Positions 32,260 to 41,773 of a stretch of 64,000 nt of DNA are shown piece by piece; position 1 is the stretch's first letter, and every line of letters starts with the position of its first letter. Position numbers and translations under genes: made by a program. Where the stretch lies: contig NZ_CALHVM010000023.1 in the NCBI RefSeq assembly GCF_938039205.1, positions 1-64,000 on the forward strand. The letters are read 5' to 3'. This DNA comes from an uncultured Campylobacter sp. (GTDB lineage: Bacteria; Campylobacterota; Campylobacteria; Campylobacterales; Campylobacteraceae). The notes beneath the pieces are model-generated. The model saw only the letters and a list, made by a program, of their open reading frames with translations, did no database searches and was not told the DNA's origin.

Positions 32260-33471
32260 TTAGACTTCGTACCTCTCTCCTGGCTTCATTTCGATTATCT
32301 CCCACGGCAAGCCCTGCTTATTTAGCTCATCCATAAAAGGCTTGGCGTCGAAATTTTCCATATTAAAGACGCCCTTGCCGCTCCAGATGCCTTTGGCGAC
32401 CATCATCGAGCCGATCATCGCCGGTACGCCTGTGGTGTAGCTAACAGCCTGCGCGCCCGTCTCGGCGTAGCAAGCTTCGTGATCGCAGACGTTGTAGATG
32501 TAGACCTGGCGCTCTTTGCCGTCTTTTAAGCCACGTATCACGCAGCCGATGTTAGTTTTACCTTTCGTGCGAGGACCGAGCGACGCAGGATCAGGCAACA
32601 AGGTCTTTAAAAATTGGATCGGAATTATTTTTACGCCGTTATGCTCGACCTCGTCGATGCGCAGCATGCCGACGTTTTCTAGGCATTTCATGTGTGTGAG
32701 ATAGCTCTGCCCAAAGGTCATAAAAAATCGGATTCGTTTTAGCCCTTTGATGTTTTTAACGAGGCTTTCTAGCTCCTCGTGATAGAGCAGGTAGCTGTCT
32801 TTGACGCCCACTTTCGGGTAGTCCCACTTAAACATTATTTCCATCGGCTCGGTCTCTTTCCACTCGCCGCGCTCCCAGTAGCGGCCTTTTGCGCTCACTT
32901 CGCGCAGGTTGATTTCTGGGTTGAAATTCGTCGCAAACGGATATCCGTGATCGCCCGCGTTGCAGTCTAGGATATCGATCTCGTGGATCTTGTCAAAGAG
33001 ATTTTGCTGCGCGTAGGCGCAAAATACGTTTGTCACGCCCGGGTCAAAGCCAGAGCCAAGAAGCGCCATGGTGCCAGCGTTTTTGAAGTCACTATCCTTC
33101 GCCCACTGCAGCTTGTACTCAAATTTCGCCGTGTCTGGGTGCTCGTAGTTTGCGGTGTCGATGTAAGGTATGCCAGCCTTTACGCAAGCATCCATAAGAG
33201 TTAGGTCTTGATATGGCAGCGCGACATTTAGTAGCAAATCAGCCTTTGTTTGTTTGATGAGCTCCACAACAGCCGCTGTATCGTCAGCGTCGATCTGCGC
33301 GGTTTTTATCTCTACGCCAAGGCGCTCTTTTATAAATTTAGCGATCGCGTCGCACTTGCTTTTGGTGCGGCTTGCAAGGGTGATTTTTGTAAAAACGTCC
33401 GCGTTCATCGCGCATTTTACGGTCGCGACTTGGCTCACGCCGCCCGCGCCTATGATTAAGATATTTGACAT
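32260..33471 (-). CDS. Carboxynorspermidine synthase (saccharopine dehydrogenase family)
   Basis: A 403-residue NADPH-dependent enzyme that condenses aspartate semialdehyde with a diamine (putrescine or diaminopropane) to carboxyspermidine or carboxynorspermidine. It shows the Rossmann motif 'ILIIGAGGVSQVA' at residues 4-16, 'PYIDTANYE', 'LLGSGFDPGVTNVF' and the C-terminal 'YTTGVPAMIGSMM'. These match the CASDH branch of the saccharopine dehydrogenase family, widespread in Epsilonproteobacteria. Its pathway partner nspC is at 48.0 kb in this window rather than adjacent. Lysine-pathway saccharopine dehydrogenase is less likely in Campylobacter. Confidence 0.92.
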   Translation of the reverse strand: MSNILIIGAGGVSQVATVKCAMNADVFTKITLASRTKSKCDAIAKFIKERLGVEIKTAQIDADDTAAVVELIKQTKADLLLNVALPYQDLTLMDACVKAGIPYIDTANYEHPDTAKFEYKLQWAKDSDFKNAGTMALLGSGFDPGVTNVFCAYAQQNLFDKIHEIDILDCNAGDHGYPFATNFNPEINLREVSAKGRYWERGEWKETEPMEIMFKWDYPKVGVKDSYLLYHEELESLVKNIKGLKRIRFFMTFGQSYLTHMKCLENVGMLRIDEVEHNGVKIIPIQFLKTLLPDPASLGPRTKGKTNIGCVIRGLKDGKERQVYIYNVCDHEACYAETGAQAVSYTTGVPAMIGSMMVAKGIWSGKGVFNMENFDAKPFMDELNKQGLPWEIIEMKPGERYEV

Positions 33472-33563
33472 TTTGGCTCCTTTAAATTTTAGTGATTTTA
33501 TCCAAAGCTTATATAAAATTTGCTTTTAGTAGTTACAATAGCGCGAAATTTTAAAGGAATTTT

Positions 33564-34304
33564 ATGCGCAAAATTTTAATTTTTCTGCTTCCGATTTGGC
33601 TGTTTGGGATGAGTTGCGAGGAGGCGATGCAGCGCAGCATAGATGAGTTTATAAAGCCTGATCGCGATGCCGCGGCTACGTCGATAGCGGGCGAAAAAGC
33701 CGCTCAAATTTGCCTGGCTGAGTACGGCGAGGAGAATGAAAACACTATAATGGCGCTAAATAACGCAGGCGCGTTTTTTATGCTAACAAACGAACTGCAA
33801 AAGGCGCTTGAGGCCTATGAGCGTTCGCTAAAAATTTTACAAAAAGGGCTGGGCAAAGAGCACAAAGCGCTAGCAAAGCCCTATCACGGCGTAGCTAGCG
33901 CGCAGTCGTTGCTGGGGCGATACGATGAGGCGATAGCGAATTTCGGCTTGGCGATCAGATACTATGAGCTTGGCGACGAGAATATGCAAAAAGATCTGAT
34001 GGGCTGTTACGCGGGGCTAGGCGATACGCTCTATAAAACGGGCGATTTTAACGGCGCATACGTAAAATACGCCGTCGCGTTTAGAATTTACGAATAGGTT
34101 TTTGGCGCAGACGGCGTAAATTTGCTACGAGCGAAGTACTATGCGCTGATGGCGGGCGATCTGGTGGGTCTTGGCAACAAGACTGAGGCGCTGCAAAACT
34201 ACGAAAAAGCTCTTAAAATCGCGAATAAAATTTTAGAAAAAAGCAACGATAAACACGCAAAAAGCCTAAAAGCAGAGGTGGAAGCAAAGATAAAAGAGCT
34301 GTAA
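33564..34304 (+). pseudogene. Exported TPR-repeat protein interrupted by an in-frame TAG
   Basis: The frame starts at 33564 with a signal peptide (MRKILIFLLPIWLFGMS). It encodes tetratricopeptide-like helices, e.g. 'NAGAFFMLTNELQKALEAYERSLKILQK' and 'GYDEAI'-type units. It stops at TAG 34095-34097 after residue 177. The same frame continues without another stop to 34304 with a further TPR unit (LVGLGNKTEALQNYEKALKIANKILEK). A single base change (for example CAG to TAG) would restore one 246-residue protein. The truncated product still has a signal peptide and several TPR units, so residual function is possible. Role unknown. Confidence 0.7.
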
Positions 34305-34364
34305 AATTAGCGATTGGGTTTCGAGAGAAGCCAAATTTGCCACTCAAATTTGACTCGGTCGTCG

Positions 34365-35666
34365 CTACTCGGCGTTTAACCGCTTTGCCAAATTTGCCGC
34401 GCAGGCAAACGCAAAGTGCAGGTTGTACCCGCCGAGCATCCCCGTCACGTTTAAAACTTCGCCGATAAAGTAAAGCCCGCGAGTGCCGCCACGGCCGCAG
34501 TTTACGTCTAGCGCGTCTGTGTCTATGCCGCCTTTGGTGACTTCGGCTCGCTCGAAGCCAAACGTGCCAGCAGGCGCAAATTCGTAAGCAAATAGCCGCG
34601 AGATTTTCGCCATTTCATCCGCCTTGTACTCGCCGTAAGGCTTGTCGCTAAGCCCCGCCGCGCGCAAAAACTCGAGCGTAAATCGCCTAGGTAGCGGCAA
34701 GATAGTGCTGAGCTGTTTTTTGCTTTTTTGCGCGGTTTCGATTCTAAAATTCGGGCAAAAATTTATCGCGATTAAGCCCTTTCGCCAAAAAAGCGAAGCA
34801 TTTAGCACGGCCGGTCCGCTTATGCCTTTGTGAGTGAAAAGTATGTCGCCTGCAAATTTGCGCGGCATTTTTGGCTCGCGGTTTGCGGCGTTTTTGTTTG
34901 CGCAAGCTACGCTAATCTGGGCCGGAAAGCAAACTCCGCTTAAATTTTTAAACCAAAACTCGTCTTTTTGCACGGTAAATCCTACGAGTGCGGGCGCGGG
35001 CGGGATGACGCAGATACCAAAGCCCTGCGCTATTTCGTAGCCGATATCGCTGGCGCCTAGGCTTTTGTAGCTTAGTCCACCGCTAGCTACGACGAGATTT
35101 TTAGCGTAAAATTTTTCTCCGTCTTCAGCAACAACTTCAAAAACTTCGTTTAAATTTTGCTCGTTTTGATCAAATTTCGTCTCAAAATCTGTCAAATTTT
35201 TATCACAATTTTGTGCGGGAGAAACGTCTAAAATTTGGCCGTTTTCATCGGTCAAAATTTTTCTAGCGCTTTTCACGCAAACGCCGCAAAATATATGCGC
35301 ACCGCTTTGTCTAGCGCGCTTTAAAAGTACGCCCAAAACGTCTTTTGCGCCGCTTTCGCAGAAAAATTGATTTTGCTTTTGCTCGTTAAATTTTAGCTCG
35401 CCAAAAAATTTTAAAACATCTTTGAAACATAGATTTTTTAGGATATTTGTGGCAAAATCCGCGTCGCCGAGGTAGTTTGATGCATCGATACGGCGGTTTG
35501 TGACGTTGCACCTGCCTCCGCCGCTAGCTAGGATTTTCTTGCCAGGAGTTGCATTTTTTTCGAGCATGGCGACGTTTTTACCGCGTAAATTCGCCGCCAA
35601 AAATAGCCCTGCCGCGCCCGCTCCGATTATCAAAACGTCGTAAATTTTGCAAATTTTAGCCATCAT
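34365..35666 (-). CDS. HI0933/YhiN-family FAD-dependent flavoprotein
   Basis: A 433-residue flavoprotein of the BaiN/HI0933 family. The FAD-binding motif 'DVLIIGAGAAGLFLA' lies near the N terminus, followed by the family hallmark 'GKKILASGGGRCNVTNR' and, close to the C terminus, 'TKGGIDTDALD' and 'GLYFIGEVLNVTGMLGGYNLHFAFACA'. The central part (around residues 150-175) contains an Asn-rich insertion that coincides with CAAATTT-type DNA. The physiological substrate of this family in Campylobacter is not established. Confidence 0.9.
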   Translation of the reverse strand: MMAKICKIYDVLIIGAGAAGLFLAANLRGKNVAMLEKNATPGKKILASGGGRCNVTNRRIDASNYLGDADFATNILKNLCFKDVLKFFGELKFNEQKQNQFFCESGAKDVLGVLLKRARQSGAHIFCGVCVKSARKILTDENGQILDVSPAQNCDKNLTDFETKFDQNEQNLNEVFEVVAEDGEKFYAKNLVVASGGLSYKSLGASDIGYEIAQGFGICVIPPAPALVGFTVQKDEFWFKNLSGVCFPAQISVACANKNAANREPKMPRKFAGDILFTHKGISGPAVLNASLFWRKGLIAINFCPNFRIETAQKSKKQLSTILPLPRRFTLEFLRAAGLSDKPYGEYKADEMAKISRLFAYEFAPAGTFGFERAEVTKGGIDTDALDVNCGRGGTRGLYFIGEVLNVTGMLGGYNLHFAFACAANLAKRLNAE

Positions 35667-35704
35667 AAAACCTCAAAATTTACCCGCGGCAAAGCCATCT
35701 AAAA

Positions 35705-36199
35705 TCAAAAGCTATTTTTTAGCGCTAGGAATTTTTGCTCTTGCGCTTCGTCTAGTTTCATTTTTTCGTTGCGATTTACAAAAAGCTTAAAGATCACGTT
35801 GTGATCCGCGTCGTAAAAGTGCAGGCTGTGCCCGAGAAATCCCATAAATTTAGTGCTCACAAAGCCGATACTGGAGATTGATTCTTCTTTTAGGTGGCCG
35901 CCCAAAAAGCCTGTTTTATCGGTGAAATTTAAAAATCCTCTCGCTTTTTTAGGCATAGGCACGCTCACCTTGATCTCGATGATAAACTCAGGCGTATTTT
36001 TGATGAAAAGCATCTCGCCCCAAGTGCTGACTTCTTCAAAAATTTTCATCAAATTTTCTGCGCCGACTTCCTTAAATTCGTCATCGCCGCGGTATTGCAG
36101 GATTTCGTATTCGCGTACGTTTAGCTGTTTGGCTGCATCGTAAACGGACATCTTTTTGTCCTCGAAAAGCTCGTCGATTTGTTTTTTTAGATCGCTCAT
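35705..36199 (-). CDS. HutX/ChuX-family intracellular haem-utilisation protein
   Basis: A 164-residue cytoplasmic protein without signal peptide. The N-terminal helices (MSVYDAAKQLNVREYEILQYRGDDEFKEV) and the following 'TWGEMLFIKNTPEFIIEIKVSVP' and 'GFLGHSLHFYDADHNVIFKLFV' match the HutX/ChuX haem-carrier family. These proteins bind haem after import and help traffic or degrade it. No haem receptor or transporter is adjacent, and the gene is followed by YhiN on the same strand 38 bases downstream. Confidence 0.8.
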   Translation of the reverse strand: MSDLKKQIDELFEDKKMSVYDAAKQLNVREYEILQYRGDDEFKEVGAENLMKIFEEVSTWGEMLFIKNTPEFIIEIKVSVPMPKKARGFLNFTDKTGFLGGHLKEESISSIGFVSTKFMGFLGHSLHFYDADHNVIFKLFVNRNEKMKLDEAQEQKFLALKNSF

Positions 36200-36365
36200 T
36201 TTTATCCTTTTTTGAGATTAGATTTTGATAATAGTATTTAAAAATAGCTAAAAATCGGCTAAATTTAGGCGTTCGGCGTCGTTGCATTATTAAACGGCGC
36301 GCGAGCTGAAGTTTCGGCATTTTGCTCGGACGGACTCGGTAAATTTGTACCGCTCGTAAGGCCCG

Positions 36366-37673
36366 TTAAACGCCTAAAATTTGCTTTATCTCGGCCTCGT
36401 TTGTTAGCTTGGAGTTGTATTTCACGACCAGATTTTGCGCGTTTTTGTAGCACTCCACGACGCCTTTTTGCTTTTCGATCTCAGCTAGATCGGCATCCGT
36501 GCTTGACGGCAGATAGATATTTTTAAAGATATTTGGGTTATCTAGCCATTTTAGCGCGATCAGCCACACGACGCAAAGCACCGTCACGATGGCGGAAAGC
36601 GCGCTAAGGCCGTAAAATTTAAGCAAAGTACCGCCGCCGATACCGCCGATAAAGCTTCCCATGTAACCAAAGGCGTTAAAGATGCCTAAAACCGCGCCTT
36701 TCTGGCTTACTTTACTAAATTTGGACGCCATGGATTGCAAGATCGGCTCGTGCAGGTTAAAGCCGATAAAAAATATAATCACGCCCGCGTAAAATAGCGG
36801 CTTGTGCCCGAGCGAGAGCGCGAAAAGTCCGTAGCAAACGACGAAAAGCGAGACACCGATGACTAAAATTTGCTTTGTTATGCGTTTCGTTTCGCCGATC
36901 GCGCCGCCTATGCCCATCGCGATAAAGCCAAACACCGTCGCTACAGAGTAGATGCCGCTGAGGTCTTTTTTATCCATGCCAAAATACTTCACGATGGCGA
37001 TCGGAATCACGATAAAAGCCGCGGACATCAGCATTTTTTGCATGAAGTTGCTGATGTTCATGAGTAGTAAATTTCTGTTTGAGAGTAGCTTCACGGCTGG
37101 CGTTTTGGCCTGCGAATGCGTAAATTTAGGCTCTTCGCCCACGGCTGTATATAAAAGCACGATACAAACGACCGTAACCGCGATCGAGAGGTAAAAGAGG
37201 CTTGAAAGGCCGTATTTTGCGCTAAGTATCGGCGAGAGTATCATAGAAAGCGTAAAGCTAATGCCGATAAACGCGCCCATCATCGCCATCGCGTGCCCGC
37301 GCACTTCCTCTTTAGTCATATCGCTCATTAGCGCGATCGCCACGGCTCCTATCGCGCCCGCACCCTGGATAAATCTACCAAAAATCATCGTGTAGATATC
37401 AGTTGCCACCGCGCAGATCGCAGCTCCCGCGATGAAAACTAGTAGTCCAATCAGCATCGAGTTTTTGCGCCCGAAGCGGTCCGAGACGTAGCCAAAAACC
37501 ACCTGAAACGTGATCTGCGACATCGCGTAAACGCCGATAAGAACACCGACTAAAAACTCGGTCGCCCCCTCGAGCTCGAGCGCGTAGACGCTGATAACGG
37601 GCAAAATGATAAATAGTCCGAAAAACCTACTGCCGATGATAAAAGATAAAGGTAAAGCGCTTTTTACTATCAT
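36366..37673 (-). CDS. MFS transporter, YajR-like
   Basis: A 435-residue major-facilitator protein with twelve predicted helices. The MFS motif A appears as 'GYVSDRFGRKNSMLIG' in loop 2-3 and 'GRFIQGAGAIGAVAIALMSD' follows. After the last helix about 60 residues remain (NIYLPSSTDADLAEIEKQKGVVECYKNA...), a length and pattern like the small C-terminal YAM domain of YajR. Drug or metabolite efflux is the family expectation; substrate unknown. The gene has an AAAGGAAAA ribosome site and stands alone. Confidence 0.88.
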   Translation of the reverse strand: MIVKSALPLSFIIGSRFFGLFIILPVISVYALELEGATEFLVGVLIGVYAMSQITFQVVFGYVSDRFGRKNSMLIGLLVFIAGAAICAVATDIYTMIFGRFIQGAGAIGAVAIALMSDMTKEEVRGHAMAMMGAFIGISFTLSMILSPILSAKYGLSSLFYLSIAVTVVCIVLLYTAVGEEPKFTHSQAKTPAVKLLSNRNLLLMNISNFMQKMLMSAAFIVIPIAIVKYFGMDKKDLSGIYSVATVFGFIAMGIGGAIGETKRITKQILVIGVSLFVVCYGLFALSLGHKPLFYAGVIIFFIGFNLHEPILQSMASKFSKVSQKGAVLGIFNAFGYMGSFIGGIGGGTLLKFYGLSALSAIVTVLCVVWLIALKWLDNPNIFKNIYLPSSTDADLAEIEKQKGVVECYKNAQNLVVKYNSKLTNEAEIKQILGV

Positions 37674-37762
37674 AAATTTTCCTTTTTAAAGGAGTGATTT
37701 TACCCGAATTTTGATAATACGTAAATTAAAGTCGAATTTGATAAAATGCGAGGATTAAAAAA

Positions 37763-37889
37763 TAGCATAGCGAAGTATTTTTTGGATTATTTTTACGGTT
37801 GCGTAGATGAAATTTTGCGTAGGCTAGGCACTTGGCCTGCCGAGTAAAATTTTAGCAAGCTACGTAAAAAGAACCAAAAAGACAAGCTA
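37763..37889 (-). repeat. Dispersed palindromic repeat, family 1, copy D
   Basis: On the minus strand it begins AGCTTGTCTTTTTGG and ends AAAAAATACTTCGCTATGC, the family arms in a diverged form. The interior is a large imperfect palindrome (TACGTAGCTTGC...AAAATTTTACTCGGCAGG and its partner). It fills the gap between the minus-strand MFS gene and plus-strand rdgB, just before the rdgB ribosome site. Confidence 0.6.
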
Positions 37890-37903
37890 GAAAAAGGAAA
37901 AAT

Positions 37904-38557
37904 TTGAAAATAGTTTTAGCAACATCCAACTCCGACAAAGTACGCGAAATAAAAGATTTTTTAAAAGATTACGAAATTTACGCATTGCGTGAAATTTGCG
38001 AGCCCTTTGAGATCGTCGAGGACGGCGCGACTTTCGCCGCAAATGCGCTAATCAAAGCTCGCGCGGTGCACGCTAAGCTACGCGAGCTAAATTTGGCGGA
38101 CGAGTTTATCACGCTAAGCGACGATAGCGGCATCAGCGTGGAGGCTCTTGGCGGCAGGCCAGGGATTTACTCTGCGAGATTTAGCGATATGAACGAGCGG
38201 GGACAGATAACGGGCAAAAGCGCGACCGATGCTAGCAACCGCGCAAAGCTGATAACTGAGCTAAATGCGTTAAATTTGACCAGCTCGCCCGCGTTTTATA
38301 CTGCTTGTATCGCGGTTAGCTCAAATTTGGGCGATTTTACGGCGCACGGCTTTATGCACGGCACGGCAATAAACGACGAGCGCGGCAGCAACGGCTTTGG
38401 CTACGATAGTCTTTTTATCCCCAAAGGCTTTACGCGCACGCTTGGCGAGCTAGACGACGCTACAAAGCTAAAAATCTCTCACCGCTCAAAGGGGCTTGAG
38501 CTTATAAAATACGTGCTAAAGAGCCTTGAGGAGAAATTTAATATTAATTCTTTATAA
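37904..38557 (+). CDS. rdgB: Non-canonical purine NTP pyrophosphatase (RdgB/HAM1)
   Basis: House-cleaning enzyme that hydrolyses dITP, ITP and XTP to monophosphates. The 217-residue protein has the family motifs 'VLATSNSDKVREIKDFL' at the N terminus and 'LSDDSGISVEALGGRPGIYSARF' near residues 67-89, then 'GSNGFGYDSLFIPKG' and 'KLKISHRSKGLE'. The start is TTG at 37904 after an AAAAAGGAAAA ribosome site. Confidence 0.95.
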   Translation: MKIVLATSNSDKVREIKDFLKDYEIYALREICEPFEIVEDGATFAANALIKARAVHAKLRELNLADEFITLSDDSGISVEALGGRPGIYSARFSDMNERGQITGKSATDASNRAKLITELNALNLTSSPAFYTACIAVSSNLGDFTAHGFMHGTAINDERGSNGFGYDSLFIPKGFTRTLGELDDATKLKISHRSKGLELIKYVLKSLEEKFNINSL

Positions 38558-38646
38558 ATAGAATTAAGAATTAATAATATTATATTAACACTTGTGCTAC
38601 AATTCCATATTTTAAGTAAATTTTATACCACAAGAAAGGATTAAAA

Positions 38647-39248
38647 ATGAGTTTGGACGATATTGTTTCTAAAGCTATACCAAAAATAGTTAAGGGTTTT
38701 GTAGGTGAGCATTTGCCAGCTAAAATATCTAATATTTTAGTTACACATGCTCAAGTCGCATCTGTTTCGGCTATAGTAGGGGGGCTTTTCCATTTGTAGG
38801 CTCTTTTGCAACTCCTGCTATCATCGTAACAGCGGTTTGGCATATGTTTATTGAGATTGGAGATTTATTAGGAGTAAAATTTTCAGAAAATATGATAAAA
38901 TCTATTGCTACCGGGATAGTATCAAATTTAGCTTCTTATATGATTTTATCTTTTGGTTTAAATGCAGTTTTTTCAATGATTCCATTTTTGAGCTCTATTA
39001 GTGGAGCCGCAATAACTTTTGTATCTGTTATTGCTTCTGGATTGATATATCTTAATATCTTAGATCAACTATTTGTTTCTCATAACAATTTTGAGGAAAA
39101 AAGTGAGGAAGAGTTGAAAAAAATGGCAGAAGAGACTATTAAAAATTCAGATATAGACTCAATGACTAAAGACCTAAAAGAAGTTTACAAACAAAATAAG
39201 GACTCGATAAAAGAAAAGGCAGAAGAACAAAAGAAATCTAAAAGTTAA
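38647..39248 (+). pseudogene. DUF697-like membrane protein, frameshifted at a G6 tract
   Basis: The ATG at 38647 (AAAGGA ribosome site) opens a frame that ends at TAG after 'VSAIVGGLFHL'. If the six-G run at 38779-38784 had seven Gs, the frame would continue as 'GGAFPFVGSFATPAIIVTAVWHMFIEIGDLLG' into the open frame ending at 39248, giving 200 residues. The joined protein has two or three glycine-rich hydrophobic segments and a charged C-terminal helix (EEKSEEELKKMAEETIKNS), like DUF697-type membrane proteins. Base composition is visibly AT-richer than the neighbours, suggesting foreign origin. It could be phase-variable, a pseudogene, or a homopolymer sequencing error. Confidence 0.65.
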
Positions 39249-39331
39249 ACTGAATAAATATTAAAGAATAAATTTGCCGTCCCTTAACGCTAGCACGGTA
39301 TAATCGCGCAAATTTAAAATTTGAGACGAAG

Positions 39332-39919
39332 ATGAATCTGGTTTTATTCGACTTTGACGGGACGATCACGCGCGACGACTCGCTGCTGGAGTTTATCGCT
39401 TACGTCGTGGGATTTAAGAAATTTTTTCGGGGTATTTTTTGGCTTTCGCCCGTTTTGATCGGCTATAAGCTAAAAATTTGCAGCAACAACTACGCTCGTA
39501 GGCGGCTGATGACGTACTTTTTTGCGGGTATGAGCGCGGATAAATTTGCTCAAATTTGCAAAAAATACTCAAACACGCACATCGAAGATATCGTGAAATT
39601 TTCTGCGATGGCAAAGATCGCCGAGTATAAGGCCAACGGCGACAAGGTCGTGATCGTGACGGCGTCGCTCGAGGACTGGCTGGCTCCGTGGTGCAGGGCG
39701 CAGGGGCTCGAGCTGCTAGGCACTCGCATCAAGAAAAAGGGCGGCGTGATAACGGGTGAGATCGACGGCGCCAACTGCTACGGCGCGGAGAAGGTACGCC
39801 GCGTGCGCGAGGCGTACGACACGGACGCCTTTGATCGCGTGATCGCGTACGGCGACAGTAGAGGCGATAAGGAGATGCTGGAGTTTGCCGACGAGGCTCA
39901 CTATAGGGCGTTTGAGTGA
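39332..39919 (+). CDS. HAD-superfamily IB phosphatase (SerB-like)
   Basis: A 195-residue cytoplasmic phosphatase with the three HAD motifs: 'LFDFDGTITRDDS' (catalytic Asp), 'VVIVTASLEDWLAPWC' and 'VIAYGDSRGDKEML'. The subclass IB cap is helical (residues about 30-85). Members include phosphoserine phosphatase-like and lipid-phosphate-acting enzymes, and the substrate here is not clear. It stands alone, with no close neighbours in an operon. Confidence 0.88.
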   Translation: MNLVLFDFDGTITRDDSLLEFIAYVVGFKKFFRGIFWLSPVLIGYKLKICSNNYARRRLMTYFFAGMSADKFAQICKKYSNTHIEDIVKFSAMAKIAEYKANGDKVVIVTASLEDWLAPWCRAQGLELLGTRIKKKGGVITGEIDGANCYGAEKVRRVREAYDTDAFDRVIAYGDSRGDKEMLEFADEAHYRAFE

Positions 39920-40347
39920 GAGGGCTGGCGACTAAGAAAACTGCAAACTAGTCGTAAATTTAAAAGCTTTAAATTTGAGCACTTGCGCGGCAAAATTTAG
40001 AGGTTAGCGAGCTTTTGCGCGGGGTAAATCGGAGCGCACGGGCTGAAATTTGGCGCCGGAATGTTTGACCAAATTTGCTAGGCGCTTTTTTAGTTAAGCT
40101 TAAATTTGTTCGTCCTTGCCGTAATGGCTCCAAATTTAATGCAGCTCATATAAATTTGACCCGGTGCGCGTTTAAACCGTGTTAGCGTAAATAAAAATAG
40201 CAAACGCGGCGCTATTTGTTTTAGCTTAAATTTTAGGTCAAATTTACAGCTTTTTTCTTTGTGAAAATGCGCCATTCTTGCGGCTCAAATTTGACCGTTA
40301 AATTTACCCGCAACCCCAAACGCCAAAACTCAAATTTAGCCCCAAAT
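39920..40347. other. Gene-free region between the HAD phosphatase gene and moeA
   Basis: A 428-base stretch rich in AAATTTG/CAAATTT oligomers, for example at 39955-39978 and around 40230. The short open frames in it have no recognisable features. It is the convergent space between two genes, and I see no clean terminator hairpin. Confidence 0.4.
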
Positions 40348-41544
40348 TTAGACCATTTTTAGCACTTCGACTATCTCGCCCTTTGCGATAAATTCGGTCT
40401 CTTTCGGGATGATTAAAAGCGCGGCATCGTTTGTTAGGTTGTTTACGATCGCCGAGCTGCCCAGCTTTTTACCGTCAAGATTTACGTAAATTTTACCGTC
40501 ACGATTTACTAAATTTACCGCCGTAAACTCCAAAAACGGCGAGCGCTTTTTGTAGTCCTCGCCCATGATCGCCGTGATTTTAGGCTCGCTAGCGCCAAAC
40601 CACGCATTTAGTAGCACGCGCACGTAGAGCACGCACATCACCATCGCCGAGTACGGGAAGCCCGGCAGCGCAAATATATACTTTTCACCCGCTTTTGCGA
40701 CCTTGATGTGGCGGCCCGGTTTGATCGCGGCGCCGTCTATGATGATGTCGAAATTTTCGCCCAGCGCGCCTTTTACGAAGTCGTAGTCGCCCATGCTGAT
40801 GCCTCCCGTGGTGACGAGCACGTCGGCTGATTTTAGCGCGCGGACGATGGCGTCTTTTACGAGCTCGGCACGGTCGCGTACTATCTCGCACAGTACGGGT
40901 TCGCCGCCCATTTTGCGCACCATCGCCGCGATGCCTACGTGATTTGAGCTGTGGATCTGCGCGGCGTTTTCTAGCGGCTCTCCGAGGTCTTTTATCTCGC
41001 TTCCAGTCGCCAGTACTGCGACTCTGGGCCGCACAAATACGCTAACGTTAAAGATCCCAAGCTCGGCTAACAGCGCAGTCTCGGCGTAACCTATCGTCGC
41101 GCCTTTTTTGATTAGGATTTCGCCTTTTTTGTAGCTTTCGCCCACTTCGCGCACGGCAAAGCCCTTTGGTACGGGTTTTTTGATGAGGATTTTGCCGCCT
41201 GATACCTCGACGTTTTCGACAGGGATTAGCGTGTCGGTGCCTTCGCTCATTAGCGAGCCGGTGAAGGTTTTGACGCATTTTACGCCCCCCACCTTTAGCC
41301 CTTTATCGCTGCCCGCAGGCAGGTCGGTGATGAGCTCAAGCTCGCTCAAATCCTCTTGCCACGCAAACGCGTATCCGTCCATCGCAGAGACTGGCTTGGC
41401 GGGGTAGTTGTCCTGTGCCACGATATCTACGGCGATGCGGCGATCAAGTGCTTGTGTGAGAGTGACCTTTTCTACGCGGTCCCAAGGAGCCAGCGTAGAG
41501 CGTAAAATTTCAAGAGAGGCCTCGTAACTCATAAATTCTTTCAT
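40348..41544 (-). CDS. moeA: Molybdopterin molybdenumtransferase
   Basis: MoeA inserts molybdate into adenylylated molybdopterin. The 398-residue protein shows the family segments 'LDRRIAVDIVAQDNYPAKPVSAMDGYAF' near residue 30-57, 'RPRVAVLATGSEI', 'VLVTTGGISMGDYDFVKGAL' and 'FALPGFPYSAMVM'. Length is standard. It provides cofactor for formate dehydrogenase FdhA in this window and other molybdoenzymes. It is on its own here, with family-2 repeat F directly upstream. Confidence 0.95.
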   Translation of the reverse strand: MKEFMSYEASLEILRSTLAPWDRVEKVTLTQALDRRIAVDIVAQDNYPAKPVSAMDGYAFAWQEDLSELELITDLPAGSDKGLKVGGVKCVKTFTGSLMSEGTDTLIPVENVEVSGGKILIKKPVPKGFAVREVGESYKKGEILIKKGATIGYAETALLAELGIFNVSVFVRPRVAVLATGSEIKDLGEPLENAAQIHSSNHVGIAAMVRKMGGEPVLCEIVRDRAELVKDAIVRALKSADVLVTTGGISMGDYDFVKGALGENFDIIIDGAAIKPGRHIKVAKAGEKYIFALPGFPYSAMVMCVLYVRVLLNAWFGASEPKITAIMGEDYKKRSPFLEFTAVNLVNRDGKIYVNLDGKKLGSSAIVNNLTNDAALLIIPKETEFIAKGEIVEVLKMV

Positions 41545-41560
41545 TTTTTGTCCTTTTTTG

Positions 41561-41691
41561 ATTCCCCGGCTCGGCTGGATTTTAAATAGTTTTCGGCTAG
41601 GATACTCGGGTCACGGACGACCAGTCCGCTCCCGTCGTATCCGCCGCAAACTATTTAAACCACACACAATCCGTCTGGAATATTTCTGCCG
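41561..41691. repeat. Dispersed palindromic repeat, family 2, copy F
   Basis: Starts GATTCCCC and ends CCGTCTGGAATATTTCTG, the same boundaries as copy E at 46937-47064. Between them is a long hairpin: TTTAAATAGTTT (41581-41592) with AAACTATTTAAA (41648-41659), then GGATAC/GTATCC and CGGG/CCCG inside. It lies between moeA and the telA-like gene. Confidence 0.65.
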
Positions 41692-41773
41692 ATTTTACTA
41701 AATTTAATCGTAAATTATGCTAATAAAGCATAGAAGTTTATTATTAAGTCTGCAAAAAGCGCACGAATTTAGT

